This document shows, one piece after another, positions 8,047-17,242 of a stretch of DNA of 64,000 nt; position 1 is the stretch's first letter, and every line of letters starts with the position of its first letter. The DNA is from SYOC01 sp964441775 (GTDB lineage Bacteria; Desulfobacterota; Binatia; Bin18). The position numbers and the translations under genes are program-made. The notes under the pieces were generated by a model. The model searched no databases and had not been told where the DNA came from. It saw only the letters and a list, made by a program, of their open reading frames with translations. The stretch spans positions 124,001-188,000 of the forward strand of contig CAYTVL010000005.1 in the NCBI GenBank assembly GCA_964441775.1, read 5' to 3'.

Positions 8047-8748
8047 ATGCGCTCCCGATATCTGTTTCATAGCCTTGCCTTTGCTGCATTGCTGATGGCC
8101 ACCGACTCTGCTCACGCAGACGCGCCCCTGCCTCCACGGCGCGAGGTAAAGCTTCCCCATGTCTGCAAAGGTGGCCCGAACAAAGGTCAGGAGTGCCCGG
8201 ATGACGCCATGTGTCCGAACAGTACGTGTAAGATTAAATTTCTCCGTGGGCCGGACACGACGTTCGAGGCTACGGTCACTCTCATTGTGGACGATGATGT
8301 CAGCAAGTTCGACGGTACTCAGGAAGTCTCCAACGTTGTCGCCGCTACTGTGCTCCTAGAGATCCGGGAGAAAGGAGAAACGCACTTCCTCGCGCAGACC
8401 TACCAAAACCTGGAGGGGCACGACTTCCAGACGCTGACTGATGCGCTCATGAAAGGCCCATTCCTCGCTGACACTGGGTCTCCGCTGACGAACAGCCGCG
8501 TGACCGAGTCCACGCTCATCGCCTCACTCGCTGACAATGCCCCTCGGTCGCTCCTGAGTAGTTTTCTTTTTCAGGAGGGAGACAACGAAATGGCTAACGC
8601 CGTGCGTGATCTTTTCGGTGTGACTGGAAGGCCGGTCATAGTTAATGTTCCGAAGGACATCTCATTCGTGAAGCGCTCTGATCATGAGGCTGACGGCCTC
8701 GCCTCACTCGTTCGCTTACGAGTGCAAATTCGTTTTGTAGCACCGTAA
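8047..8748 (+). CDS. exported protein with C-x-GG cysteine motif
   Basis: 233 residues; ATG at 8047 with AAAGGAGG just upstream, 15 bases after lnt. Signal peptide at 1-25 ending AHADA. Residues about 38-60 hold the spaced motif C-x-GGPNKGQEC-x5-C-x4-C, often found in secreted proteins of deltaproteobacterial-type genomes. The rest alternates strands and helices without a known domain (TTFEATVTLIVDDDVSKFDG, LLEIREKGETHFLAQ). Probably periplasmic or surface-exposed; no lipobox. Close spacing suggests cotranscription with lnt. Confidence 0.72.
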   Translation: MRSRYLFHSLAFAALLMATDSAHADAPLPPRREVKLPHVCKGGPNKGQECPDDAMCPNSTCKIKFLRGPDTTFEATVTLIVDDDVSKFDGTQEVSNVVAATVLLEIREKGETHFLAQTYQNLEGHDFQTLTDALMKGPFLADTGSPLTNSRVTESTLIASLADNAPRSLLSSFLFQEGDNEMANAVRDLFGVTGRPVIVNVPKDISFVKRSDHEADGLASLVRLRVQIRFVAP

Positions 8749-8791
8749 TACACGGGGAGACCCCACCGGCTTCTACCCTCTTAGGAGAACA

Positions 8792-10522
8792 GTGAGACGT
8801 CTACAACTTCTCGATATCGTCCTCTTAGTCGTGCTCGCGCCGCTCTGGCTGGGGTGCTTCACGCTGCACGTCCATGAGGTTCTCCGGGGTCGACTCGCGT
8901 GGGTCCCCATCGTCGTGTCCTCACCTGAGCAACCTGAAAGTTATCCAGTGGTGCGCGCTTTCTGGCCCGGAACCGGAGCTGAAGCCTCGGGCTTGATGAT
9001 CGGCGACCAGCTCGTGCGCTTAGGCGACACTGACCTCCGGGGGGTAGGGCCTATTGGCTTTGTCGCCCGGGCTTATGAGGAAACGGACCCAGAGCTGCGA
9101 ATTCGTGTTTCTTTCATACAGGCCGGAGAACACCATGAGACTTCATTGAACCTCATCCCCGTGGCCTTTCCTTGGCGGATTCTCCTCCTAGCCTTGGGAT
9201 GTGCGGTGACTGCCGTGCTCGTATTGCTGCGCGCCTCTGGCTCGCGTGCAGCGCGTCTGTTCTTTCTCGCGGGCATGGCCTACAGTTTTCACTGGACCTT
9301 CTTCTTTGGCGGGCCGCGCATGCAGACCTACGCCTGGGTCGTTGTCTTCCTTTGCTCTTCTCTCGTCAATGTCCCTCTCATTCTGCGTGCTGCACTGATC
9401 TTTCCGGAGGAAATTGTGCCCACCGGAATGCGGATGCCCGTCTGGCCCTGGCTCTTTGCCGTCTTCGGGCCGATTGCGGCCAGTTGGGTATTCGGCGTGC
9501 CGTTGCCGCCCGCAATCGGGCTCCGCGCCGTCTTTGTAGCGAACGTGGTGTTCATTGCCACGCTGCTCGTGCTGTTCACACGCAACTACCGGCGGACCGG
9601 CCCTGTGGGTCGCCGCCAACTCAAGTGGGTCGTCTATGGCTTCTATATTGGCGCCTTCCCCGTGCTAGTCACAAATGTGGTTACCGCGCTTGACCTGTCT
9701 CTGTGGTGGCTTCACGAGCTCAGCATGATCGCCCCTATCCTGATCCCAATCTGCCTCAGCATCGCCATTCTTCGCTACAACCTCTTTGACATCGACCGTT
9801 TGATCAGCGCGACAGCGGCGTCCTCCATCCTGTTGATCTTTCTGATCGGCGGCGCGTTGCTGGGTGGACCTCAACTTGCTCGGGCTATGGGTGGCATAGT
9901 CGGAATTGATCCGGCGTCTGAACAGAGTATTTTGCAGCTCTTGCTTGTGGCTCTGGTTGTGCCCGGCCAGCGCTACCTACATCCGTGGATTGAGTGGTTG
10001 TTCTTTCCTGAACGCCAGGCGCTGGAGCGTGGAGTAAAGCATCTCCTCTACGAACTATCTATGAGTGATAATCCCCAAGCCCTGCTGACGCTGATCAGCG
10101 AGCGACTGTGCGCCTTGCTGCAGCCGGAAAGCTGCGTGGCGTATGGGCGAGTCGATGATGCCTACACTCCGGCGTTCGTACGGGGAAGTGCGGTCCCATC
10201 GGTCATTGCGGCGAAGAGCCCGTTGGTCGACGCGCTGCGCGCTCGAGTCGCACCAGTTGATATCGAACGATGGCGGCGCACGGCGAGGAGGTATCTGACT
10301 CCAAAGGATCGGGCGGCGCTGGAAAGCTCACGAGCGGTGGTTGTGCTGCCGATTGGCCGGGATGAGCCTCCTGCCGCTTTCATTTGTCTGGGTCGCAAGC
10401 GCTCAGGCGACATCTATACTCCAACCGACTACGCACTGCTTACTGCCGTCACCGATAAAGTTGCGGGCGAGTTGTTGCGTTTCACTGAGGTGGAGATTCA
10501 CCGTCAGGCCGAAGAGGGCTAG
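8792..10522 (+). CDS. membrane sensor-like protein: PDZ, multi-span membrane region, GAF
   Basis: 576 residues from a GTG at 8792 with AGGAGA upstream. A first membrane helix (about 8-27) is followed by a PDZ-like segment (about 45-90: RAFWPGTGAEASGLMIGDQL), then about seven helices between 115 and 390. The C-terminus (about 415-565) resembles a GAF sensory domain, cytoplasmic by topology (LLTLISERLCALLQPES, LTAVTDKVAGELL). No kinase, phosphatase or cyclase domain follows, so its output must come from a partner, which the adjacent genes do not supply. It ends facing the NACHT gene with 41 bases between. Confidence 0.75.
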   Translation: MRRLQLLDIVLLVVLAPLWLGCFTLHVHEVLRGRLAWVPIVVSSPEQPESYPVVRAFWPGTGAEASGLMIGDQLVRLGDTDLRGVGPIGFVARAYEETDPELRIRVSFIQAGEHHETSLNLIPVAFPWRILLLALGCAVTAVLVLLRASGSRAARLFFLAGMAYSFHWTFFFGGPRMQTYAWVVVFLCSSLVNVPLILRAALIFPEEIVPTGMRMPVWPWLFAVFGPIAASWVFGVPLPPAIGLRAVFVANVVFIATLLVLFTRNYRRTGPVGRRQLKWVVYGFYIGAFPVLVTNVVTALDLSLWWLHELSMIAPILIPICLSIAILRYNLFDIDRLISATAASSILLIFLIGGALLGGPQLARAMGGIVGIDPASEQSILQLLLVALVVPGQRYLHPWIEWLFFPERQALERGVKHLLYELSMSDNPQALLTLISERLCALLQPESCVAYGRVDDAYTPAFVRGSAVPSVIAAKSPLVDALRARVAPVDIERWRRTARRYLTPKDRAALESSRAVVVLPIGRDEPPAAFICLGRKRSGDIYTPTDYALLTAVTDKVAGELLRFTEVEIHRQAEEG

Positions 10523-10563
10523 GCGTTCCTGCTCATGGCTCGTGTGAGCAAGTTTCCCAATGA

Positions 10564-13500
10564 TCAGTGATCAAATATTGGAGATAAGGTAGACAAACTT
10601 TTTGTTTCCTTCACTTCTACTTTTCCCCAGCGACGGCGGAAGAGTCGCACTCCCTGCGCCATTATCCGCCCCAGCGCCTCCGCTGCTCTGAAGCGCACAT
10701 TGCTATCCGTATCATGTACGGCTTGCAACAGTGCGGACGTCACTTCGGGCTGCCGCGCCGCCGCTTCTCCTATCTCTCCTAAAGCTCCTGCCGCCCGAGC
10801 GCGCACCCCTCCGTCTTTATCGTGTAAAACGAGTCGCACCAGAGCAAGGAGCACACTCGCATGCGAGGCGATCGCAGCCCCTATCCGTCCGAACGTCGCT
10901 GCGATCTCTGTACGCACGCCTCCATCTTTGTCATGCAATGATACTTCCACAAGCGTCGACAGCACCTGAGGATGCTGGAGGAGTGCTTCCTTCATTTGCC
11001 CTAACGCCTTCGCCGTCTCGGAGCGCACGCCCCCATCTTTGTCATACAAGGCTTGCCCTAAAGCGAGGAGAACTTCGGGGCTCTGAGTAACGCCTCCCTC
11101 CATCTGCCCTAGGGTTCTTGCCGCATCACGGCGCATCTCACTGTCCTCGGCAGACAGGGCTTGGACGATAGCGTGGATCTCAGCGGGTTGGGCTGCTGCC
11201 TCTCCCATGTGCGGTACTGTAGCGATCTCTGTGGGAGGTATACCTACGTTCTTCTCCTGTGGTGCTTGCAGTTGCGGGATTGTCACAGCATGTGGGGCTG
11301 TTGTTCCGTCGACCTGTCTGAGCGCCTCTGCCGCATGACTGCGCACATGCACGTTCTCGTCGAGTAAAGCAGCGTTCAGGGTTGAAAGTATCTCAGCACG
11401 CTCGACACCCACGATTCCCATCTGCCCCATTGCTCGTACCGCCCCAGACCGCACGAACCAGTCTTCATCATGCAAAGCCGCCTGCAACAGCGCGGAGAGC
11501 ACTTCGGGACGCTGAGCGGCTTCTCCCCTGATCCGCCCCAGCGCTTCCACTGCGCGAGTACGCACTAGTTCATCCGTGTCATGTCGGGTCGCCTGCACCA
11601 GAGCCCAAAGCCCCTCAGCGTGTTGGGCAACGGACTGTCCGATCTGTCCAAACGCCTCCACGACTCCCAAGCGCACTTCAGCAGAGGGATTATGCAATCG
11701 TTGACAGAGCCAATGAAATAGTGGGACGCCCTTTATACGCCCGTGAACCTGCCCAAGCGCTGGCAGAGCACGAGCCAAGTGCAGTACGGCGGCGCTGGAA
11801 CTGTTCTGTTCGTGCTGAAACCAAAGAGAGAAGGTGTCCGTGACAATGCGATCAAAAATAGCGGTGTGATGATCACTCTCGGTGAGCTGCACCTCAGGGA
11901 GGCACAGTGCAGCCAGGGCCAGACGCCAACGGAAAAGATCATCGCTTCTCTCATCGGCGAGCAGCCGTAGCAAAGGGAGAGGATCGTGGAGTTGTCCCGC
12001 CAAAAGGACCATGACTTCCTGCCATCGCGGCTCCCACACTTTGCTATCGACGAGACGGCGGACGCTGACCTTTGTGTTGATGATCTCCACCGGCGCGTCC
12101 CAGCCATGTTCATTGACGAGTCGAGCGATGGCGGCCGCCGCCAGAAATTCTTGAATGGTGAGATGGAGAAAGAAGAAACCTTGCGAAGGGCTGCCGCGCA
12201 GGATGCCGCTATTCTCGGTCAGATCGACTCGCAGCGCGTTCGCCCATGGGGCGGGCGCGTCTCCGTAACCTACTTCGCTGAGCGCCCGTTTTAACGCGTG
12301 TCCCAATTCTTCTCCGGCAAAGGTCAGCCTCTGATCACTTTTTACGAATAGATACAGTGCGATCCGTTCCAGTACGGCCAATTGGTCATCCAGCGCCGGC
12401 TCTTCACCTGGATAGCGCGGCTTCACCCGCTGGGGGTGATGCGCCAGGAGTTTTTCAAGCGCCTTTTTGTAGAGCATTCCCCGAGTCGCTGGCAGAAGGC
12501 CGCTCGCGTCGTCCACGACATAACACATAATGTTCAGCAGGAGGGGATTGGCCGTCAGCGGGAGGATGTGAAAAGTACGATCGAGGTGCGTAATCAATCT
12601 CTCAGGATCATAGTCGCCTCGATGCTCTGCAGGGAAAGTTCGGATATACGCATCACGCTGGGCAGCATCGAACCCCGCCAGTGTGAAGAGTGGAAAGCCC
12701 GGGCATATGGCTCGATGTTGATCAAAACTCACCGTGCGACACGTCAGCACGGTGGGACACGCTGTGAAAGTCGACAATGCAGTCTTTAATGCAGTGAGGA
12801 AAAAGGGACTACCTTCAATTTCGTCTAATCCGTCAAGAAGAAGCAACACCTCGCCGTGCTGGAGCCAGTGTCGCCATTGTGTGGGGCGTGGAGCAGGCGA
12901 GAGACCTTTGTAACGCTCCGTCAAATACTGAGGGAGGCTCTGCTCCAGCACGTCTTCCTTCGCCGCCCAGGCCTCCCACTCCCGCAAGCGAATGCGGGCG
13001 GGAAGAAGGACGCGTCCGGACACCTGCAAGCGCCGCTGCGCCGCCTGCCAGCTTAAATATTGCGTCAGTGTTGACTTTCCGCTCCCTGGGGGACCAAGCA
13101 CCACAAACCGTGGGACTGGATCGCGTCCATTTTTATTTACTGAGTAAAAATCTGAAAATACTTGCTCCACAGGCACACACTCATAGGTCACGCGTTCCTG
13201 CCGCACTTCCTCTTCCCAGCGCACGAGATCCACCTCAGGGAATCCATCTCGCTCGTCTCGAGGCTCCAGCTCCTCGCGGCGTTCTTGTCCTATCTGCGGG
13301 AGGCGTTCCCGTTTCACCTCCTGCAATAAGGGCAGCACCTGGTAGTACGTCACAAGCGGCGCCGAGGCGCCGAGGAGGCTCAGGGTCGCACTCTGTTCCT
13401 GCTCGTATCGTCGCACCGCTTCCCGAGGACCATGACCTTCATACAGGTTGTGTACTGCTTCCCAGAGGGTGGCCGCCTTTACGACTCTGAGGGGAGAGGC

Positions 13501-13740
13501 GTCAGGAGCAAGCAGTTCCGGAGCCACGTCAGATTGCTCCTCAGCTACCACGACGACACGCAGAAGTCCAAGCGTGGCGGCGTCTTGAGCAGCAGCGAGT
13601 AATTTCGGCCACAGTCCGCCAATGGGCCCCAGTCGCCCTGTCGGGTCGATGGCGGCGGTAATCGTTACGTGCGCCAGCTCCAGCGCCTGCACCCACTCAA
13701 CCCACAGGAGGGTGTCGTCTCTTTGCGTTTCATCACTCAT
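10564..13740 (-). CDS. NACHT-type STAND NTPase with Lon-domain second half at the N-terminus and C-terminal HEAT repeats
   Basis: 1058 residues from the ATG at 13740 (GTG starts exist slightly upstream). Residues 20-100 match the second half of a Lon-type domain: VTITAAIDPTGRLGPIGGLW then K46 in the position of the catalytic lysine, and a strand VVVVAEEQSD. The serine-bearing half is absent here but ends the protein at 1051. Residues 212-224 are a Walker A (VVLGPPGSGKST) and about 298-308 a Walker B (LLLLDGLDEIEG), typical of NACHT modules. About 660-1040 are HEAT repeats of 37-38 residues, three sharing DKDGGVR. Such STAND proteins act as nucleotide-driven switches, often in defence or programmed death; the trigger is unknown. 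Confidence 0.85.
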   Translation of the reverse strand: MSDETQRDDTLLWVEWVQALELAHVTITAAIDPTGRLGPIGGLWPKLLAAAQDAATLGLLRVVVVAEEQSDVAPELLAPDASPLRVVKAATLWEAVHNLYEGHGPREAVRRYEQEQSATLSLLGASAPLVTYYQVLPLLQEVKRERLPQIGQERREELEPRDERDGFPEVDLVRWEEEVRQERVTYECVPVEQVFSDFYSVNKNGRDPVPRFVVLGPPGSGKSTLTQYLSWQAAQRRLQVSGRVLLPARIRLREWEAWAAKEDVLEQSLPQYLTERYKGLSPAPRPTQWRHWLQHGEVLLLLDGLDEIEGSPFFLTALKTALSTFTACPTVLTCRTVSFDQHRAICPGFPLFTLAGFDAAQRDAYIRTFPAEHRGDYDPERLITHLDRTFHILPLTANPLLLNIMCYVVDDASGLLPATRGMLYKKALEKLLAHHPQRVKPRYPGEEPALDDQLAVLERIALYLFVKSDQRLTFAGEELGHALKRALSEVGYGDAPAPWANALRVDLTENSGILRGSPSQGFFFLHLTIQEFLAAAAIARLVNEHGWDAPVEIINTKVSVRRLVDSKVWEPRWQEVMVLLAGQLHDPLPLLRLLADERSDDLFRWRLALAALCLPEVQLTESDHHTAIFDRIVTDTFSLWFQHEQNSSSAAVLHLARALPALGQVHGRIKGVPLFHWLCQRLHNPSAEVRLGVVEAFGQIGQSVAQHAEGLWALVQATRHDTDELVRTRAVEALGRIRGEAAQRPEVLSALLQAALHDEDWFVRSGAVRAMGQMGIVGVERAEILSTLNAALLDENVHVRSHAAEALRQVDGTTAPHAVTIPQLQAPQEKNVGIPPTEIATVPHMGEAAAQPAEIHAIVQALSAEDSEMRRDAARTLGQMEGGVTQSPEVLLALGQALYDKDGGVRSETAKALGQMKEALLQHPQVLSTLVEVSLHDKDGGVRTEIAATFGRIGAAIASHASVLLALVRLVLHDKDGGVRARAAGALGEIGEAAARQPEVTSALLQAVHDTDSNVRFRAAEALGRIMAQGVRLFRRRWGKVEVKETKSLSTLSPIFDH

Positions 13741-13763
13741 AGCAGCACGCTGCTGCACCACAT
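13738..13763 (-). CDS. possible 8-codon leader frame coupled to the NACHT gene
   Basis: On the minus strand an ATG at 13763, preceded by CAGAGGAAC, opens an 8-codon frame (MWCSSVLL) whose TGA overlaps the ATG of the NACHT gene in an ATGA arrangement. This could couple translation or be the end of a lost upstream gene. It is tiny and may be chance. Confidence 0.3.
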
Positions 13764-14053
13764 GTTCCTCTGCGTTCTACCGCCTTTCCTGTCACAGAGC
13801 CAGAGCGGCGTGGGACACCTGAACCCGAGTACGCACACTCAGAGCACTACAGAAGAGAGGAATCCAGGAGGAAAGGAGGCGTGAACACGGAATGCAAACG
13901 GTCTAGCGACACAGAGGCCCAACGGGTTGCTTGCGGCGCTGACGCCGACGCCATTGCTGCGGTTCTCCGCCCGACACAAGCAATAAGCAGACACTAAGGC
14001 TAGCAGCCGTCGAGGAATTGCACGGCGCTACTACCGAGAAGGAGAAAAATGTC
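13764..14053. other. divergent intergenic region
   Basis: Roughly 290 bases between the start of the minus-strand NACHT gene and the plus-strand exported protein. Promoters for both should lie here, but I see no clear -35/-10 pair, operator or repeat. An AGAAGGAG at 14038-14044 serves the gene at 14054. Confidence 0.4.
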
Positions 14054-14719
14054 ATGAAACGCTTTCAATTCGCCACGGTGCTCGGCGCTTTCAGTATGCT
14101 CCTGCTGTCCTACTCAGGGACGATTTTTGCTGCTGAACAAGACGAGATTCAGTTCTCCCTCACGCCGAACCCGCAGTTCGTTGACTGTCTTGCCGCCTAC
14201 CCGAAAGACCCGCAACGCCCGCCTATTGCTGATGTAACGGTTGTGAGAGGGAAGCGGAACGACGTGATGGTGCTCAAGCTGAAGAACATCAAACCAGGAT
14301 TGGCGTTTGATCTCTTCACCGTCCAGCGCAGTAACCTGCTGGCCAACGGACACCCCGACCCCGACTTCGCCAACAAATTCAACAAAAGCTTTGGGCTAGC
14401 CTGGTATCAATCCGATCTGGAAGCGAACCATGTGGGACGCTCCTTGACCACGATCAAAACTATTTTACTGGATCAAATCTTCGGCTTTGACCCAGACATA
14501 AAGCTGCCCCCGACCAACACTTTCCATGTCGGCTTCTGGTTCAATGACCCGAAGGATGCGGCGCTCTGCGGGTTCGATATCACCAAGCCGACGCCCTTTA
14601 ATGGCGAGCATCACGCAGGACCCTTGGCTATGATCAGCCTCCCTGACGCCGATACCGGCCTGGGCCCGCTCTGCACCAAACCCGATACCTCGACGAATCC
14701 ACCGCACTGCAATCCATAA
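14054..14719 (+). CDS. exported protein of unknown function
   Basis: 221 residues from the ATG at 14054, which has GAAGGAG at proper spacing; the frame is open back to 14018 but that part lacks a ribosome binding site. The signal peptide (about 1-26) ends GTIFAAEQ. The mature part begins with a strand-rich stretch (IQFSLTPNPQFVDCLAAYP) and has single Cys residues near 44, 178 and 210. VLKLKNIKPGLAFDLFTVQR and FHVGFWFNDPKDAALCGFD look like strands of a compact beta fold. I do not recognise a family. It is followed by a perfect hairpin and another exported-protein gene. Confidence 0.68.
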   Translation: MKRFQFATVLGAFSMLLLSYSGTIFAAEQDEIQFSLTPNPQFVDCLAAYPKDPQRPPIADVTVVRGKRNDVMVLKLKNIKPGLAFDLFTVQRSNLLANGHPDPDFANKFNKSFGLAWYQSDLEANHVGRSLTTIKTILLDQIFGFDPDIKLPPTNTFHVGFWFNDPKDAALCGFDITKPTPFNGEHHAGPLAMISLPDADTGLGPLCTKPDTSTNPPHCNP

Positions 14720-14748
14720 GGGTACTGCGACGCGCCGTATGGATTCTC

Positions 14749-14781
14749 GGAGGGAGAGGCCTCTCATGTTCCTCTCCCTCC
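14749..14781. repeat. perfect 11-bp inverted repeat after the exported-protein gene
   Basis: GGAGGGAGAGG (14749-14759) pairs with CCTCTCCCTCC (14771-14781) across an 11-base loop. There is no T-tract, so it is not a classical terminator, but it could protect the 3-prime end of the upstream mRNA. A similar CCCTCTCC...GGAGAGGG hairpin lies between leuA and leuB (about 57091-57113), suggesting a dispersed palindrome. Confidence 0.55.
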
Positions 14782-14882
14782 AACGTAATGAAAGCAACTA
14801 TTTGTGACGTTAATGCAGAAAACTTACCCGCTCCGTCCGTCAGACAGAAGATCGGGTGTCACCACAGAAAGCGAGAACAACC

Positions 14883-15203
14883 ATGAAGCTCACGAAAACT
14901 GTAGGAATGTTCGGGATTGTTGCGACACTGCTTGGGGCCGCTGCCACGCAATCATTTGCGATGCCCAACAATGAAGTTGAATCTGAATACTACAGCGATG
15001 CAGAGTTCACGAATCAAGTAGGCTCCTACTTCCTGGGGTGTGACGGGAGCCACTATCGTGAAGGAAAAGTCAGCCGGTATGCGATTCACTCTTCGACTCC
15101 GTGTCGCCACCCTGGACCGACCGAGGTCAATTGTTTGGTCGATGGTCGTGAAACGCTGTGCCCGCCTGATATCTGCGACTCCGATTTGTTTATTTGCCAG
15201 TAA
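14883..15203 (+). CDS. small exported cysteine-containing protein (DUF6289-like)
   Basis: 106 residues from the ATG at 14883. Signal peptide at 1-26 (LLGAAATQSFAMP). The mature part has VESEYYSDAEFTNQVGSYFL-GC and then four further cysteines toward the end. The EYYSD...VG-x-Y-x4-C pattern resembles the short secreted DUF6289 type, which I judge from memory. No enzyme motif. It sits between two other exported-protein genes with separate spacing, so each may have its own promoter. Confidence 0.65.
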   Translation: MKLTKTVGMFGIVATLLGAAATQSFAMPNNEVESEYYSDAEFTNQVGSYFLGCDGSHYREGKVSRYAIHSSTPCRHPGPTEVNCLVDGRETLCPPDICDSDLFICQ

Positions 15204-15214
15204 ACGAAAGACAA

Positions 15215-15249
15215 ACGAGGACGGGCGCTCCCACTAAACCTGTCCTCGT
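15215..15249. terminator. hairpin after the small exported-protein gene
   Basis: ACGAGGAC (15215-15222) pairs with GTCCTCGT (15242-15249), extended by GGG/CCT near the loop. The stem is strong but the following bases (CCGTCCCATTCTTCC) are only moderately T-rich, so termination is plausible but not certain. Confidence 0.4.
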
Positions 15250-15305
15250 CCGTCCCATTCTTCCTGACTTTCTCTGGAGCTTTTTCTCTTTTATGGAGGC
15301 GCATC

Positions 15306-17132
15306 ATGAAAAAGCAGTTCTCCAAGGGCAGCGTCTTGTTCCTCTTCATTCTTCTGAGTGTATCGTGGACGTCTTTAGCCGCAGCAATAACGACAGGAGC
15401 AATCATCTCCTTGCCCCCCTGTGGCAATAACCCCAACGAGAACACCAAATTGCTCCAGGCCAAGATCGATCTGGCCAATCCCGGCGATACCCTCGTGCTC
15501 CCTTCGGGCGAGTGTGTGGTAGCGAAATGCGATATTGCACAGAATAAAATTTGCTACGGCGTGGCAGGACTTCCGCATCGCAGCGCCTTGCATATTGGCA
15601 AAAAGTCTCATCTCACCATCGTTGGTGCGGCGAACGGCGCGAGCGTGCTCAAACTCGACCCTCATCCCCCAGGCTCGCCGGGGCATCATGCCTACTGTGG
15701 CGATACGCATGTCCTCTCGATCCAACTGTCCGAGTCCGTCACCTTGCGTGACTTTACCATCGATGGCTCTGATGGTGAGCTGCCCGAGGATACGACCCAG
15801 TGTCCGCCAAACGCGAAAGGTGAGCCCCAAGGGATTGCTGAGCACATGCATGACGTGCGGGTGCTGAATGCGACGAATGTCGTCGTTGATCACATGGAGA
15901 TTACCAAAGCGCACGGTGACGGAATTAATCTCATGGCGGAAAGGAACCAGACGGCCATGCCTTTCACAGAGTATGTCACCGTGACCAGTACGGACTTTCT
16001 CGCTAACGACCGCTCGGGCATCACCTTTCAACGGAACGTGGGCCATGTCTCTATTATCGGGAATTACTTTTTCAACAGCGGTCAAGATCAGGATCTGGAC
16101 ATGGAGCCCACGGGCGGCCCAAATGAACTTGGTCCGTACGATGTCAACATCGATCACAATCTGTTTGAACGGCTCAGCGGAAAAGTTGCGGTGACTTTGG
16201 GGTCGGCGAGTGCGCAGCGTTCACACGGGATCAGCTTCACCTCGAACACTATCCAAGCCTCCCCGTTGGCCAATCCGCCGACCACGGAGGGCGGGTGTGT
16301 TTTTGTCTATACAGCGGACCAGACCACGATTGCGCATAATACGATCATTGGCGCACGGAACTGTGTGACTATTGAGGCGCAGAAAGTGACCGATTTGGTC
16401 ATCGAACAAAATCATCTCGAAAGCTTTGCTAATCTGCATGAGAAAACGGGGAAGTTTGCTCCGAGGGCTGTTGTTGAGGTCTTAGAGCGAGTGGTGAATG
16501 AAGGGGATACGAACATCTGCGGAGCTCCACCCAAGCCGCAGTGTCCGTACTTTATCTATTACCCCGATCGGACAACGGTCAGGGGGAATACCATCGTTCA
16601 ACAGGTGCAAAATTCACTTGGTGTACGATTGAGTAATGCGGACGAGTCGACGATTACGAACAACAGTATCGAGGCGACGAACCAGATCATTCCGGTTGGG
16701 GCGGTTGATCTCAGTGTCCGTGCGATGGGGATCTATATTCCGTTTGGTGATCAAACCCTGCCAAGTTATGGCTACTATGAGAATGAACGGACCCAGTTCA
16801 CAGGGTGGACGGTCAGCGGAAATCAGTTGACGCAGTTTGCCGACGGGCTGAAGATGCTGCCCATCAAAGCAGGATTGAACGTGTTGTCCGCCAGTCTCAC
16901 GGGGAACACGTTCAATACGAGTCTTCCAGATCCGCGCGGCATTTACCTCCAAGGTGCGGCCAGCGCCCCGCAAGCGGGGTTTATCAACTCTCTCTTTGTG
17001 AACAAGAACGCCTTTGGCTGCGGCTTTTACATCGGGCCGTTCCCGACCCTAGTATTTCCGCTCCAGGCTTTCGTGCGCCCCAGTGGTCAGGCGCATACCG
17101 GGAATATCGGCGTGGTGATTCCGTGTCAATAA
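15306..17132 (+). CDS. exported right-handed beta-helix (pectin-lyase fold) protein
   Basis: 608 residues; signal peptide 1-27 ending SLAAAI, with TATGGAGG upstream. The opening LLQAKIDLANPGDTLVLPSG is typical of pectate-lyase-fold proteins. Later rungs repeat N-rich turns: LRDFTIDGSDG, VVVDHMEITKAHGDGINL, VSIIGNYFFNSGQ, ISFTSNTIQASP, TTIAHNTIIGARNC, TTVRGNTIVQQVQNS. About ten Cys residues suggest disulfides in an extracytoplasmic place. The fold is common to polysaccharide lyases, epimerases and surface proteins; I cannot assign a catalytic site or substrate. It ends convergent with the monooxygenase gene. Confidence 0.82.
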   Translation: MKKQFSKGSVLFLFILLSVSWTSLAAAITTGAIISLPPCGNNPNENTKLLQAKIDLANPGDTLVLPSGECVVAKCDIAQNKICYGVAGLPHRSALHIGKKSHLTIVGAANGASVLKLDPHPPGSPGHHAYCGDTHVLSIQLSESVTLRDFTIDGSDGELPEDTTQCPPNAKGEPQGIAEHMHDVRVLNATNVVVDHMEITKAHGDGINLMAERNQTAMPFTEYVTVTSTDFLANDRSGITFQRNVGHVSIIGNYFFNSGQDQDLDMEPTGGPNELGPYDVNIDHNLFERLSGKVAVTLGSASAQRSHGISFTSNTIQASPLANPPTTEGGCVFVYTADQTTIAHNTIIGARNCVTIEAQKVTDLVIEQNHLESFANLHEKTGKFAPRAVVEVLERVVNEGDTNICGAPPKPQCPYFIYYPDRTTVRGNTIVQQVQNSLGVRLSNADESTITNNSIEATNQIIPVGAVDLSVRAMGIYIPFGDQTLPSYGYYENERTQFTGWTVSGNQLTQFADGLKMLPIKAGLNVLSASLTGNTFNTSLPDPRGIYLQGAASAPQAGFINSLFVNKNAFGCGFYIGPFPTLVFPLQAFVRPSGQAHTGNIGVVIPCQ

Positions 17133-17242
17133 ACGCCAGCAGTTTTTCTCACGGCTCTTCATTGACACCCGATAGGTCCAGCTATAGCGAGCGTATTACG
17201 GTTGAGCTATTGAGCGTGGCGGTGAAACCGTTTTCCCCACTC

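Noticed and set aside
15375..16157. 260-codon minus-strand frame inside the beta-helix gene
   Set aside because: Antisense to recognisable beta-helix rungs and the signal peptide; no start signal or domain.
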